Part shown: one piece after another, positions 25,054-35,596 of the stretch | How the letters are laid out: each line of letters starts with the position of its first letter | Numbering within the stretch: the first letter of the stretch is position 1 | Source: Pisolithus tinctorius | Taxonomy: Eukaryota; Basidiomycota; Agaricomycetes; Boletales; Pisolithaceae | Length of the DNA stretch: 64,000 nucleotides | Assembly: GCA_024663395.1 (NCBI GenBank) | Contig: JANFAH010000004.1 | Coordinates: 2,542,001 to 2,606,000 of the forward strand | Reading direction: 5' to 3' | Position numbers and translations under genes: made by a program | The notes under the pieces: model-generated | Databases searched by the model: none | What the model saw: the letters and a program-made list of their open reading frames with translations, nothing else | What the model was told of the DNA's origin: nothing

Positions 25054-27471
25054 ATGAGCTTTTTCTGCCGGTGTCATAACAGGTGCGGATGGTCAACGAT
25101 TGGTCCTGAACATGGGCTGACGAAGCGGGCAAAGTGAGTGATAGCGTGCATGCATGGGGTCAACGAGGACAAGTCGGGTCCACTCATTCAAGATATCCTC
25201 CGAACGCGGGGGTTCGAAAGAGTAGTGTCAGCCGTCGCTTCAGACTGACGAGGAGAGTATACGTGCAAGTCTTAAACTGATCCTTTCTTTGAAGGTGGAT
25301 TGTGTTTTCACGACGGGTGGCACGGGCTTTCGGTGAGAGGGATATAACACCCGAGGCGAGCATGCATTATCTTTTGTCATACCAGTGCGTACTAACTGCG
25401 AAGCATCTACTAAGTAGGCAATATCACCCCTTCTCGAGCGATAAGCTCCTGGACTTGTCCATTTACTCCTGTCTTCGTCATTGAAGCATACTCCGCTTGC
25501 GGTCCTTATCACGCCAGCTGGCAGGAACGATCGGAAAAACATTGGTCGTGAACGCTACCGGGAAGTACGAAAGCCGTACGGGAGAACTTGGATGCCCTTC
25601 CTGTCGAACGGCGTACTCGACCATGCTTTGGATCTCATAAAAGGCGGGAAGCGGCAAGGTCGTTCATGCCGCCTTGGGATCCGGTCATACTCCCATCGTA
25701 GGACGAGGAGCACGCCTGTGGCCATCACCACCACCCTGGATGTGTCGCGCCTAAACCTCGAACTACATTATCGCATGATCCCTCCGTTCCTGGTACGCAG
25801 GATCAACCCAATAACCTCTCCGTAGCACTGTAACTCAAATAAATGATACTAAACCAGCCCCGGGTCGTCCTTCGGGTATCTCCTTACCCCATGATCAACC
25901 TCAAGGATGCTTTGGACATCATAATGACGGAGATACAATCCCTGGAGGTGGTGACCCTTCCGGTAAATTAAGCTTTCAACAGCACGAAGAGGGTGGGACT
26001 GACATCGGGGGGTAGGTCACTGCAGGCTTGGACGGGCCATGTTCTGGCGGGAGGATGTTCGTGCGCCGCAAGATATCCCTTCGTCCAAGACGACCAATGT
26101 GGATGGGTACGCAGTTCGCTGTGAGTCTTCATACGTTTGGATATACACTCCGCAGCTACATATCCTCCATAGCCACTGATACTCCTGGCGTATATAACTG
26201 TCCTGACCTCCCGAACCCATAAGCTCTCTGAGGAGCTACCAGAGGGCTCTATATTCCGCATCAATACGGGAGGGCCATTGCCAGCTGCGAGTGACTCAGT
26301 CATCATGGTAGAAGACACAGAGCTAGAATCCACGTTGGAAGACGCCGATGGCGAAGATGCGGAGGAAGGAAGCAAGTTAAAACTCTTGCGCAGGTATCCC
26401 CAGGAGAGAATGTTCCGCGAACCAGGATCGGACGTGCGCAAGGAGATCTCGTGATGGAAATGGGGGAAGTAATCACGAGTGCTGGGGGTGAAGTGGGAAC
26501 GCTGGCGTTTGTTGGACGCAAAGAAGTCGGTTTGTTTTCTTTACTTGGCAGAAAATGAAACGACGACCATTCACAGGTCAAGGTGGTTCGAAAACCGGTT
26601 GTCGCTCTCCTTAGTACGGGGAACGAATTACTTGGACTTGCAGTCGCCTAAACCTATGCCTGGAGACGGATGGGGAGGGATATGGGACACCTAATCGCCC
26701 CTCGTTGCAGGCAGCGTTGGAAGGCATGGGCTACAAAGTCATCGATCTAGGCATCGTTGCAGATCGAGTACGTCCCTGATCTGGTAGCCGTCATGTTCAC
26801 TGATTGCTGCAACGTTGTTACAGCGTGGACGCACATGTTCGAGCTGTATCCAAGGGTCTTGAAACCGCAGATATCCTTCTGACGACAGGCGGGACGTCCA
26901 TGGGGACAAGCGACCTACTGAAACCAGTAATCGAACGCAGATTCAACGGCACGATCCACTTTGGGCGTGTTGCGATAAAACCTGGAAAACCGACCACGTT
27001 CGCAAGCATAGCCAACCAAGGTCGCTCCACACGGCCGGAAGTATTTGTTCGCCCTTCCCGGAAACCCGGCCGCTGCGATTGTGACCTTCCATATTTTCGT
27101 AGTGCCAGCGCTGAGGAAAGCTAGGGAGCTTGGTTGACTAACAAGTGTCAGCTGCCTCGAGTCCAGGTCCAGGTAAGCCCCCTTCCCCCCAGGACAGCGC
27201 ATGCTAGCCATCTAACGGTATCTTCGATTTACAAGCTTGAGAATGCGATGCCGCTTGACCCCCGTGTGGAGCTCCACCGAGTCATCTGTGAGGTCGACGC
27301 CAGAGGGCCTGCCTCGCGACCACCACGGGTGGCCAGAGGTCGAGCCGGGTGACGAGTTTGTGCGGTGCCAATGGACTAGTACAGCTACCTCCACTGGCTG
27401 TGGGTGGCCCAAGCAAGCTGGAAGCTGGAGAATTTGCGCAAGCCATTATGATAGGAGAAATTCAGATATAG
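25054..27471 (+). pseudogene. Second copy of the gephyrin-like gene, frame-broken
   Basis: Duplicate of 20592-22981 with the same ATG context and same stop (27469-27471). An extra base in the first codons (ATGAGCTTTTTC against ATGAGTTTTTC) shifts the frame at once. Further one-base insertions follow through the MogA and MoeA parts, so no long reading frame survives. Some blocks are still clean, such as GGTSMGTSDLLKPVIERRFN. At one site this copy is the better one (GATGCTTTGGACATC, near 25908). Read literally it is a pseudogene. The insertion-rich, substitution-poor pattern also fits poor sequence quality of an intact gene. Confidence 0.75.
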
Positions 27472-28658
27472 CCTGGAGGGAAGGGAAGGAGGAGTTATTT
27501 TCTTGGCTGGTGCGAGTCCGAGACAATACTGTCAACGATGCAAGTACGCCGTTGGGTTTGTTTGAACTTTGTTCATTCACCCATTTTGGCCATAGTGGAT
27601 ATTTCCATGTATATTTAGGATGGATGTACCGCCCGCTCACATCAACAAGAGCACGCCAGTAGGATTATTGAAAAGAATCCTGTGTATCGATAGCTGTCCC
27701 CACTGCCCACCTTCTGGCTCCTGGGGGAGTCGTGGACTAACTTCCCCAATGGCTGTCATTTGGTTGGAGCATCCGCACCTCGGCCCGGGGGAGTACACAG
27801 ACTCATCTCAGAAGACTTGCCGCACGATGTCTTAAACCTTTGTCACGCATGCGAAGTTACTAAACCAGCATGGCGACTCACCAGCATGCCTTTCCCAGGT
27901 TAGAAGGTGTGGGCGCCTGTTGGCCAAGTATTTGTCCATGTGAAAACCAGCCGGCTTGTTCCATCATCGCACTGGTGACGTCTCAATCACTACTTGTTTC
28001 CAGCGATCTTTGGATCGATTTCCACTAAATGGACACAGAAGCCTCACGGTTCCCATCGGAATGCCATAAAAAAATGTCAAAGTGACACAACCCCGCCGCA
28101 TGCCCCTGGAAGCCGGTGTTATTTGACGCAGGCAAGAACCAATAAGGCATTCGGAGACTGCGAGTCGTCTACTGGTAGTCCGAATAGCAAGGACCGCCCG
28201 TTTCGTTTTTTTCTCCCCCTTCCTGCCCAACCCTCGCTCTTGCTAGAGTCAGCGGTGATCGCAATCAAAGTTGGCCTCACTTGCACGGCGATTGATTCTC
28301 GTTAAATGTGTTTTGCACGCTCGCCGCGATCGATCCACCGCATTATTGGTGCCATAGCGTAGGATGCTGAGATATCGGGCGAAGGGCATCCTCGATGGCA
28401 GTTGCAGCCGCAGAAGAGAACGATGAATATGCCTCGCGGCCAGAGTGCTTTAGGGTAACACCTCCGGAAGGATACTTGTGTTCCGCCGTCATTCACCCGC
28501 GTAACAAGTGTTGCGAGCACCACGGAAACCACAGCACCTCCCCCACCCTCCATTGGAACATCCTGCATCGTGACCCGTGAAGATGACCGCCCATTAAACA
28601 TTAATCAGCTGCGTGCTGCACGAACGAGGGCGGACGGAGCTACACTTAACTGCTATCA
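27472..28658. other. Intergenic tail of duplication unit 2
   Basis: Counterpart of 22982-24182. Same minus-strand open frame (28302-28601, 99 codons). No recognised gene. Confidence 0.5.
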
Positions 28659-29767
28659 AGATCCACATGTCCGAGGCTTCAAAGAAGCCACCGAAAACCC
28701 CGAACGTACGAGCCTCAGATTTTTTGATATGTGGAGGTCTGACGTGTGATGGAATACCCCATGCCATCCTGCTAGCATGCATAGCCCCATCAGCATGAAG
28801 GCTTCGGCACGTCTTTCATAGTTGCGGTGCACGAGAGGTACAGCAAACGAAATCCCCGCCGATATCGAGCTCCAAGGGCGTCAGATATTTCTTATGCGTG
28901 TGACAACGAATCGGGATCTTGTTCCTCATAGAAGACAAATTCGGTATATCAGGCCGCGCTCCCCGGTGGCACGAACCACAGCATGGAGAGCTCGCGAGCA
29001 CGAATAGTACCTCCCGAGGCCAGGTGTCTGCCCGTGGCGCAGATTCAGTCTGGTGTTGGCTTTTTTTCTTCTGGTATCAGAAGTAACTGACTCCGTGTGG
29101 TCGGCCAAGTTACCACTTATTTGGGGTAGTACGTTCTACTGATAAAGCACTGGATCGACCATCACAGCGACACTTAACCCCCATTGGGACCCTACTTACT
29201 TTTTTTACAAAGAAGCTGCGGTGAGAAGCATACCTGGCAAAGAGCTGAGTTAGTGCCACTGTACTTACTGCTTGTCATGGAGAACCTCGGTTTTCCTAAT
29301 TCGATGTCGTACCGTTCGAATGTCTTTTTTCTGCTCTTTCGAAATTGGAAGATAGCCGGCCCGAGTCTCGGTCGGAAATGGTTCGGTCCCTCCAGTCGGC
29401 GATGGCACAGCTTGGACAAAAGAAGTGGAACCTGTTGGATCTTGCGCCCATCAATTCAAGTGAAATGATGAGTCCAACTGTCACTACACACCTGGTACAT
29501 ATTGTTAGGAATAGGATTTTGTCACATTAGTTAATGGTAGATTACGTGTACGGTCTAATGAATCACTATCAACATCATATCTGCATACTACGAGGCATTA
29601 TTAACTAATCCAAGTCAGGGTGATGGGAGAGCGGACGTGGCATGTACGTATTAATATTTCAAGCTGTAGTGTAGGGGAAGGTTCTAAAGAGCAAATCACC
29701 CACGGTGCCTAGTTACTTGAAGCACAAGGGGTAAGTTAAACCCACTGACGAACAGAATCAACTAAGC
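28659..29767. other. Spacer after the duplication
   Basis: About 1.1 kb of single-copy sequence with no gene I can support. Short open frames exist on both strands but none resembles a family. A 10-base inverted repeat ATTAGTTAAT (29526-29535) / ATTAACTAAT (29600-29609) flanks an AT-rich stretch. This could be a small transposon scar or chance. Confidence 0.4.
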
Positions 29768-30715
29768 TTACCTGTGTTTGCTCCTGTAATGTTTCTTCAT
29801 GCTGTCCTTCCGAGAGAACTCTAACCCGCACTCGGGACACTGGCACTTGTTGATCCCTAAATGGGTCTCAAAAACGTGACGAAGCACACTCCCTCTGGTC
29901 ATCGGTGTGTTGCATCCAACCCATCGACAAGTCATTGGAGTCTTCTCGTCACCCGTGACACCATGCAGTGCTCTTAAGTGAGCCGAGAATTCATTTGGTA
30001 GAAGGGGATAACTGCAAGCCACTCCGCCATCAACCCACCCACATTGACGAGGCTGTTTTTCATAGGGTAGGGCAAGGAGTTCCAGCATCATCGCTGCGTC
30101 CTGCAGGGGGTCAGCGCGACACTCTTTAGACAATTGAATAGAAATTACCGCATCACTGAATTCTTGGTAGAGAGCCATCTGTTAAGAGGGATCAGGTAGG
30201 AGATGCTTGAGGTTCTACCGTTGCTCCGAGAGAAATCCATGCATAAATACCCATTTATTGACGCCCTGCGGAGTTCTGGTCGCAGTGGCACGATAGAGAA
30301 CTGGCAGTAGTATTGTGAGGCATCCTGCCAACGGCAGGAGTCTCCATAGAACCCCGGGTACGAGTTAAGGTTAAGGGCGACCACTTGGCCCGTTTCGTGG
30401 ACACGCCCTGTAGAGAGTTGGCTGGAATGCATATCACAAAACAAATAGGGGCCAACAGAAGCCGGATCACCATCACGTTGCGCCACGAAGGGTCAGGATG
30501 CGTTCGTTCTGCATGAAACGCCGTTTACCATCCAGTATCAGGAGGAAACCGCCAAGACACTTGAGACGGAACCGGCTGGTGGGTTCGCCCGATAACACGG
30601 TGTGGCATAAAGTTTCTGCGTAGATAGTGGTCGTGATCGCGGTTGGCGGCATGGAAGTATTGATGCGACCCCTTTTTTTTGGAGGATCAGGTACGGATGG
30701 CCCATGTCGGCTCAT
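29768..30715 (-). CDS. C2H2-type zinc-finger protein, uncharacterised
   Basis: The clear part is 29768-30178: MALYQEFSDAVISIQLSKEC, then Cys/His modules CGWVDGGVACSYPLLPNEF..HLRALHG, CRWVGCNTPMTRGSVLRHVF and CPECGLEFSRKDSMKKHYRS, a classic C2H2 finger at the end. Upstream, ATG 30713-30715 (MSRHGPSVPDPPKKRG) opens a frame that can be spliced into VHETGQVVALNLNSYPGFYG and CRWQDASQYYCQFSIV, then towards the finger exon. The last junction is off by one base as read. The stop TAA overlaps a perfect donor (CAG|GTAAGC), so translation could instead continue by splicing. Role unknown; DNA binding is inferred from the fingers only. Confidence 0.5.
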
Positions 30716-31252
30716 AACACCGTTCCTTTTTGGATTATTGGTCGATATACAATAGAGATGGATGTTGTGAATATTGTGAATGAAAGTACACCAGCCTCCG
30801 TCGGCCAGCACAGCAAAACTCTATAAATGGCATGAAGAAAAAGCATCATTCCCGCCACCTGAGCGCCCAAGGAGGTCGGCACAGGGAAAAATGCCTTTTG
30901 GCGTGGTAAAACCCCTGTGACCCGACAACGGCGGACGAAACGCGAGCCGCCACCCGTAAGTGATGGGATCCCTCTCATTCAAAAATGACGGAAAGTGTCT
31001 CCATCTGGATTATTGTTCGGCATGGAGTCCTCCGCTCGCGTTTGACGTCAATAACCAAGGACGCTAAAAGTGAAGGATGGTATGACAGAAAATGCGATAC
31101 AGAGGAAGCACATAGCAGGTAACGGTAATCAATGAAAAACGCGAGACGAACTTCCTTAACGAAACCTGATTACCGCTAGCGAGCGCGTGTGCGGAGGTGG
31201 GGATCCTTTAAGTAGCCATCAATCTTCATGCCCGCGGGGGTTTCTTCTTCTG
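30716..31252. other. Spacer between the zinc-finger and Spc19 genes
   Basis: About 540 bases upstream of the zinc-finger gene and downstream of Spc19. It should carry the zinc-finger promoter. I see no gene or repeat. Confidence 0.4.
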
Positions 31253-31987
31253 CTATTGGCAAGTGGGGTGAGTATCAATCAGCACGTTTTTGAACCACAC
31301 GTGGCCCACCAATGCCATGATTTCAGATTCGAGAACCTTAACATCTTCCTCCAATCGTCGGCGCTGCTTGGAGAGAAGCTGGACCCTGCGTTCCTCGCGC
31401 TTGTTTGCCGTGGGTGCGGTAGCGGCCCGCGATTGCATGACTTTCGCAGCTTCGGCCTAAGATTCGTCTCAGCGATGTTATAGGATATTTCAAAAGCCAT
31501 CCAACAGGTCAAACCTTGCTGTGGATGAGCCCTTCCTTGCGACGGAGGAATTTTAAGCCTTGCTCCGCCCGGTCAATAAGCTCTTTGATTTGTGGCTCGA
31601 TCTCATCAGCGAGATCAGACCTTGTATCTTCTTACGGTAGCCTCATCGATCAGAAGGAAGACCTTGTTGATTTCCATTAGTGACTGGGGTCGGCCTGCTT
31701 CGAAAACATGCCTTACACGTTGGCTTTCTAAAACTTCGTTCATTCGTGGCAGATCGAACGTCCCATTCCGTAGAAGCTGTTGAGCTTCAAACGCCTAACG
31801 CTGTGAGCGACGTTTCCGGAATCTTGGTATCACGATTGGACCATACCTCCTCACAGCAGTCCTCCATTGCAGACACGCATTCCCTTACATTCGGAGGGCA
31901 CACGGCATTTGCATCGCTCCGGAAGTCCAATCCGCCAGCAAAGACCGATTCCCGTGGCCTGGGCAGTGTGGACGACCGAGACTTCAT
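31253..31987 (-). CDS. SPC19: DASH complex subunit Spc19
   Basis: Kinetochore protein of the DASH/Dam1 ring, which couples chromosomes to spindle microtubules. Start ATG 31985-31987 (MKSRSSTLPRPRESVFAGGL). Exons join as VRECVSAMEDCCEE|AFEAQQLLRNGTF, then NEVLESQR|VFLLIDEATVRRYK, then DLADEIEPQIKELIDRAEQG, then HSK|AEAAKVMQSRAATAP and a coiled-coil LLSKQRRRLEEDVKVLESEI. The stop is TAG 31253-31255. The order (N-terminal Cys-containing helix, EIEPQI block, C-terminal coil) fits Spc19. A one-base excess after RRYK near 31618 breaks the frame; removing one base restores the conserved DLADEIEPQ. It is divergently transcribed from the thioredoxin-like gene. Confidence 0.75.
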
Positions 31988-32644
31988 TGTCGACTCAGAG
32001 GCCCCTGGAGACCGATGATTTCGTACGCGTGTCGGTAAACCGGCAGCGCGTCGCGTTCGGCATTTGAATAATTCAAGGTCAGCACATAAAACGTAAATTT
32101 TTACGCTGCCCAACTTTCCTTCAGGTGTCCAACTCAACTCTTCTGGAAGCGTTAAGCCAGCCTCTGGCTCAGGGCGTTTAGTTTCTGGTTGATGGAGCGA
32201 GGCGTTCTTTCGGGGACGCTCACCAGAACGAGCACCGTCGTCCTCGCTCGCTCTCGTTATGTCTTCTGCAGCTGAGTCCGCTGCCTTGTGCGGTGTTGAT
32301 TCGCTGCAGGGGATGGGAGCTCGACTGTGGGGCGACCTTGCGGCGTCATATTCCTGTATCTTCCGTACTTGCTACTATGTGGCCTTGACGGTTGGGTGAA
32401 ACCATGACGCACACAGGTTTATGTTTACTACCACTTGCAGCAATCATATTATTTCATTCCTACGTTGTACCTTGCATAAAAGCCAAAACGTCAAAAGGAG
32501 AGCAGCAGCCGTGATGTTGGTGTGAGACACTGAGGTATGTTGTGAAGGTTGATCGACGTATGGACTCAGGCACGCGAGCGAGGGAGATTTGGAGTTGTAG
32601 ATGGGCCCAAACATGGATACGCGTCCATTTCTCTTGTACGGGCC
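31988..32644. other. Divergent spacer between Spc19 and the thioredoxin-like gene
   Basis: About 660 bases. On the minus strand an acidic open frame runs from about 32380 into the Spc19 start region in the same frame (for example RASEDDGARSGERPRKNASL and LTLPEELSWTPEGKLGSVKI) but has no ATG. It may be 5' leader, part of an alternative N-terminus, or chance. Confidence 0.35.
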
Positions 32645-33803
32645 ATGAGACTGCAGGCGTCACTGTTGAGCTTGCTGGCCATCACGGGCATCGCCAATGC
32701 ACAATACTTTTCGGCAGGGTGGACGCCAGGACAACCCGTTCCAACTGAGCCTGCCACTACTGCACCACCAACATCATCATGGTCGCAGGTCGCCCAAAAT
32801 GCAGACTCAAATCGTGCCAATACTTTTTCGAGCTTCCTGGATGAACTGGTTACAGCTGGCCCAGTGTCAGCCATCATGTCGTTCGCCGGGCTGAATATTT
32901 CGGGAACGAGGAATCTTGACTGGGACGAACGTATACCTCTCATAACGGATTCAAACTACCAGGACATTATCGTAAACGAAGAATTGTCGCCCGAAGAAGA
33001 GGAAAAGAGGGTTTGGTTTTTGATAATGTGAGTTTTCTCTCTCTCTTCGACAACGTAGTTAAAACCGCCTGTCCCGTAGAACCGTAACGGCTGGACAGCC
33101 AGAAGGCATATCCAAATACGTGGACACTGTGTTCGACGACGCGTACAACCATACCCTCGAGAAAGGCGACTTGCCCCACGTACGCTTTGGCAGAATTGAT
33201 TATCTGGACGTGACGTCTATCACAACTAAGTGGGCCGTATGGTCGTACGTAGACCTCTTCGGACTCGGTGCTCTTACCCCCTGTTGAAACTACCCACGAT
33301 TTTGTTGATAGGGCCCCCACGTTGGTTGTGCTGAGAGATCGAGGACGAACGCTGCGTTTTTATAAAGGCGGACGGATGCATCTCACTGCTGAACTTCTCT
33401 ACCAGTTTCTCAAAGATGAAACCTGGCGCATGAAGGAACCTTGGAATACGGCTTTTAGCCCGGGCGGACAGAGGTAATCATATCTTCCTCTCATTTCTCT
33501 CGAGCTGATCGAACCTCCTTCCCTCGTTGTAGGGAATGGGTTTTGGATTACCTTGCGCTCGTGCTGTCGACAGTACTACAGTTTTTTTGTCCGTGTTCCC
33601 CGATGGGTCATGTATGTTGCCAGTGGTGGTGCTGCGTCCCTCATCATCAACCTCCTACACAAGTCTTCGCCTCAACGACCAGCGGCTGAGGATCAGCGCC
33701 CAAACCGAGCGCGTCCTCAGCACCAATCGCTACCAAGGGCGAGAGTACGGCCACTTCGGGCAAGGTTCAAAAAAGTGCCAGCAAGCGGAAAGGGAAGCAG
33801 TGA
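32645..33803 (+). CDS. Thioredoxin-like ER membrane protein
   Basis: Start ATG 32645 (MRLQASLLSLLAITGIANAQ), a good signal peptide cut after NAQ. Exons follow with DAYNHTLEKGDLPHVRFGRI, then PTLVVLRDRGRTLRFYKGGR and LLYQFLKDETWRMKEPWNTA, a thioredoxin-fold pattern without a CxxC active site. REWVLDYLALVLSTV and then VPRWVMYVASGGAASLIINL give a C-terminal membrane helix, ending in a Lys/Arg-rich tail (SGKVQKSASKRKGKQ) at TGA 33801-33803. Two compensating one-base shifts are needed: one extra T in the T7 run near 33588, and a return to the original frame by about 33690. A non-catalytic, membrane-anchored thioredoxin domain in the secretory pathway is the best reading. Confidence 0.62.
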
Positions 33804-34018
33804 TTTATTTTGCATGTCTGGAGGACGGGCGTAGTGATGAAATTGCATTATCACGCTGTGCTGTACGATTTGTACCGGTCCGTATTGTTGTCTTGTAGTT
33901 ATCCAGTAAATTCCATTTCGTGTTTCGAGCCGCAATTTTTCTTTGCGGGATGGCAAGGAGCTCCGAGTATTGTCGCCGTCGTATTATCAGAATGTTACGT
34001 ACAGCACATGCAGGGTAC

Positions 34019-34704
34019 CTAATAAAAGCTGAGGGGAATCACGATTGCGCTGGCTTCGGAGTCCCTGTTCTTAGGATCGAGTTTTAGAATGTAGTCGTCC
34101 GAGAGCGTCCCGTCTTCCCAACGTTTCAGGATATTGTTTCTATAAATGCCCATATTCGAGCCTCCGAAAACCTTTAGCCGTGCCAACCGTCGATTCCTCA
34201 GCTTATTCTTTGGCAACATTCCTGAGACAGCGTGAACGATGGTCTGGAACGACTGGTTACAATGAGTAAGAAGGCGGGTCAGGAAAAAGGACAGTCGCAC
34301 CTCGTGAGGCTTCGTCTCCATCAAGTCTTTGAACTTTTCTTCCTTGAGTCCGCCCGCATACATCGAGTGTTTTCGGTAAACCAACTGTTCCTCTTTCCTG
34401 CCCGACACCTGGATGTTGCGGGCATTCGTCACGACGACGTAGTCGCCACAGTCGACTGTAGCGGTTTTAATCAAGGTTGTTTCCACGATGTCGAGGTAGA
34501 GATACGTACTGCCCTTGTCGTAGATGGGCTTGTGTTTACCCATGAGCACATATGCAATCCTCTGCGCCAGTTTTCCGAGGATGCGGTCCGACGCATCGAC
34601 ATGGTGCCAGACGCGGGCGTACTGCGAGTGCAGTCTGTCACTTGCCCATTCAATGAAAGTTCGTAACCAAAACGACCACGTACATTACCAATGGCCTGCG
34701 ACAT
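34019..34704 (-). CDS. MRPL23: Mitochondrial large-subunit ribosomal protein uL13m
   Basis: Component of the mitochondrial large ribosomal subunit. Start ATG 34702-34704 (MSQAIGN), spliced to YARVWHHVDASDRILGKLAQ and then VLMGKHKPIYDKG. A second intron leads to DCGDYVVVTNARNIQVSGRK, and a third to TIVHAVSGMLPKNKLRNRRL and ARLKVFGGSNMGIY. The family signature (SGMLPKN..R) is intact. It ends LSFY at TAG 34019-34021. Length is about 190 residues, slightly longer than bacterial L13. It is convergent with the thioredoxin-like gene and divergent from KEX1. Confidence 0.93.
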
Positions 34705-35596
34705 GACTTGGGAGTTGTATTAGTGCTTAGAGTGACTAGGAAGGAAAGTACATGATGGAGGGGTCGAATTTCTGTTATGGCTACGCGACCCCTCCCCTCA
34801 TCGCACGGGATCCTTACAATTGCTTGAAACTTGCACCTTGAATTCATGTAAGTCGACTCCAGAAGCAACCAACCTGTGTCGATACTGGCGGCACGCCCGG
34901 ATCTGGCGTGCGATGTCTAGGAATCATCATAAGTTCACCTAGTGATACCCTCCATTAAATGCTTCTACGCCTCATGTAGGTCCGCGCTGCAAAACCTATG
35001 ATAATCAGTTTACAGTAACGCCTGAACTGCGGGACCCGGTATCCTGCCACCGTGCCACCAATCGATCACAGACCCCACCTCCATTTTCCCATGATAAACC
35101 ATTTACCCGTGTTTTAGGGAAATACCTTGTCCCCCGCCTTGGTAACGGGTCGTATTATCTGCTGTGAGCCCGTGTCCTGTACTGAATGGGGTTGACCCGG
35201 GTTCTAAACTAAAGGTGAGTTGTTTCGTTATGGAGGGCCCGTCAAGACCAATCCGAGGGTTTAGCATCGTCTTGGAATTGGCATGTGCCTTGGTAGTGGG
35301 GTGCTGCATGAACTTGGCCGCCGACCTGATAGGTACCACACGGATCTGAATTCTGTCCAGCAGCTTGATGAGAATAATTGTAAGAATAACTGTACATACA
35401 TACTGTTAGGTTGATACTATCACACGGGCGCCGAATTCCATTTTCAGATCGCTGTGCTACGACGTCAGCGCCTCTCACTGTAGCCTGTTGAACACAGCCA
35501 GCACGTCCATATTGGTACTAGTTGACTAGCACCTGCTGTCTGTTCAGGCGAACCACTAGTCAATGATGTCCAAGCCTAAGATTATGGTGGACATGG
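34705..35596. other. Divergent spacer between uL13m and KEX1
   Basis: About 890 bases holding both promoters. Short open frames on both strands match nothing I know. I see no repeat or RNA. Confidence 0.4.

Larger units (their letters stand above)
24183..28658 (+). repeat. Tandem duplication, unit 2 (about 4.48 kb)
   Basis: Second copy of 19726-24182, directly abutting it. Homology stops after TGCTATCA at 28658, where unit 1 instead runs into unit 2. Compared with unit 1 there are many one-base insertions through the gene part (for example near 25057, 25152, 25245, 25327, 25403, 26031 and 26050) but almost none in the last 300 bases. Net length is about 20 bases greater. Confidence 0.95.

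Noticed and set aside
25054..27471. Second molybdenum cofactor gene as a diverged functional paralogue
   Set aside because: Frame is lost at the fourth codon and repeatedly afterwards; it cannot be read as a different functional protein.
29526..29609. Inverted repeat ATTAGTTAAT/ATTAACTAAT as a transposon end pair
   Set aside because: Only 10 bases, AT-rich, no target-site duplication or coding sequence between.
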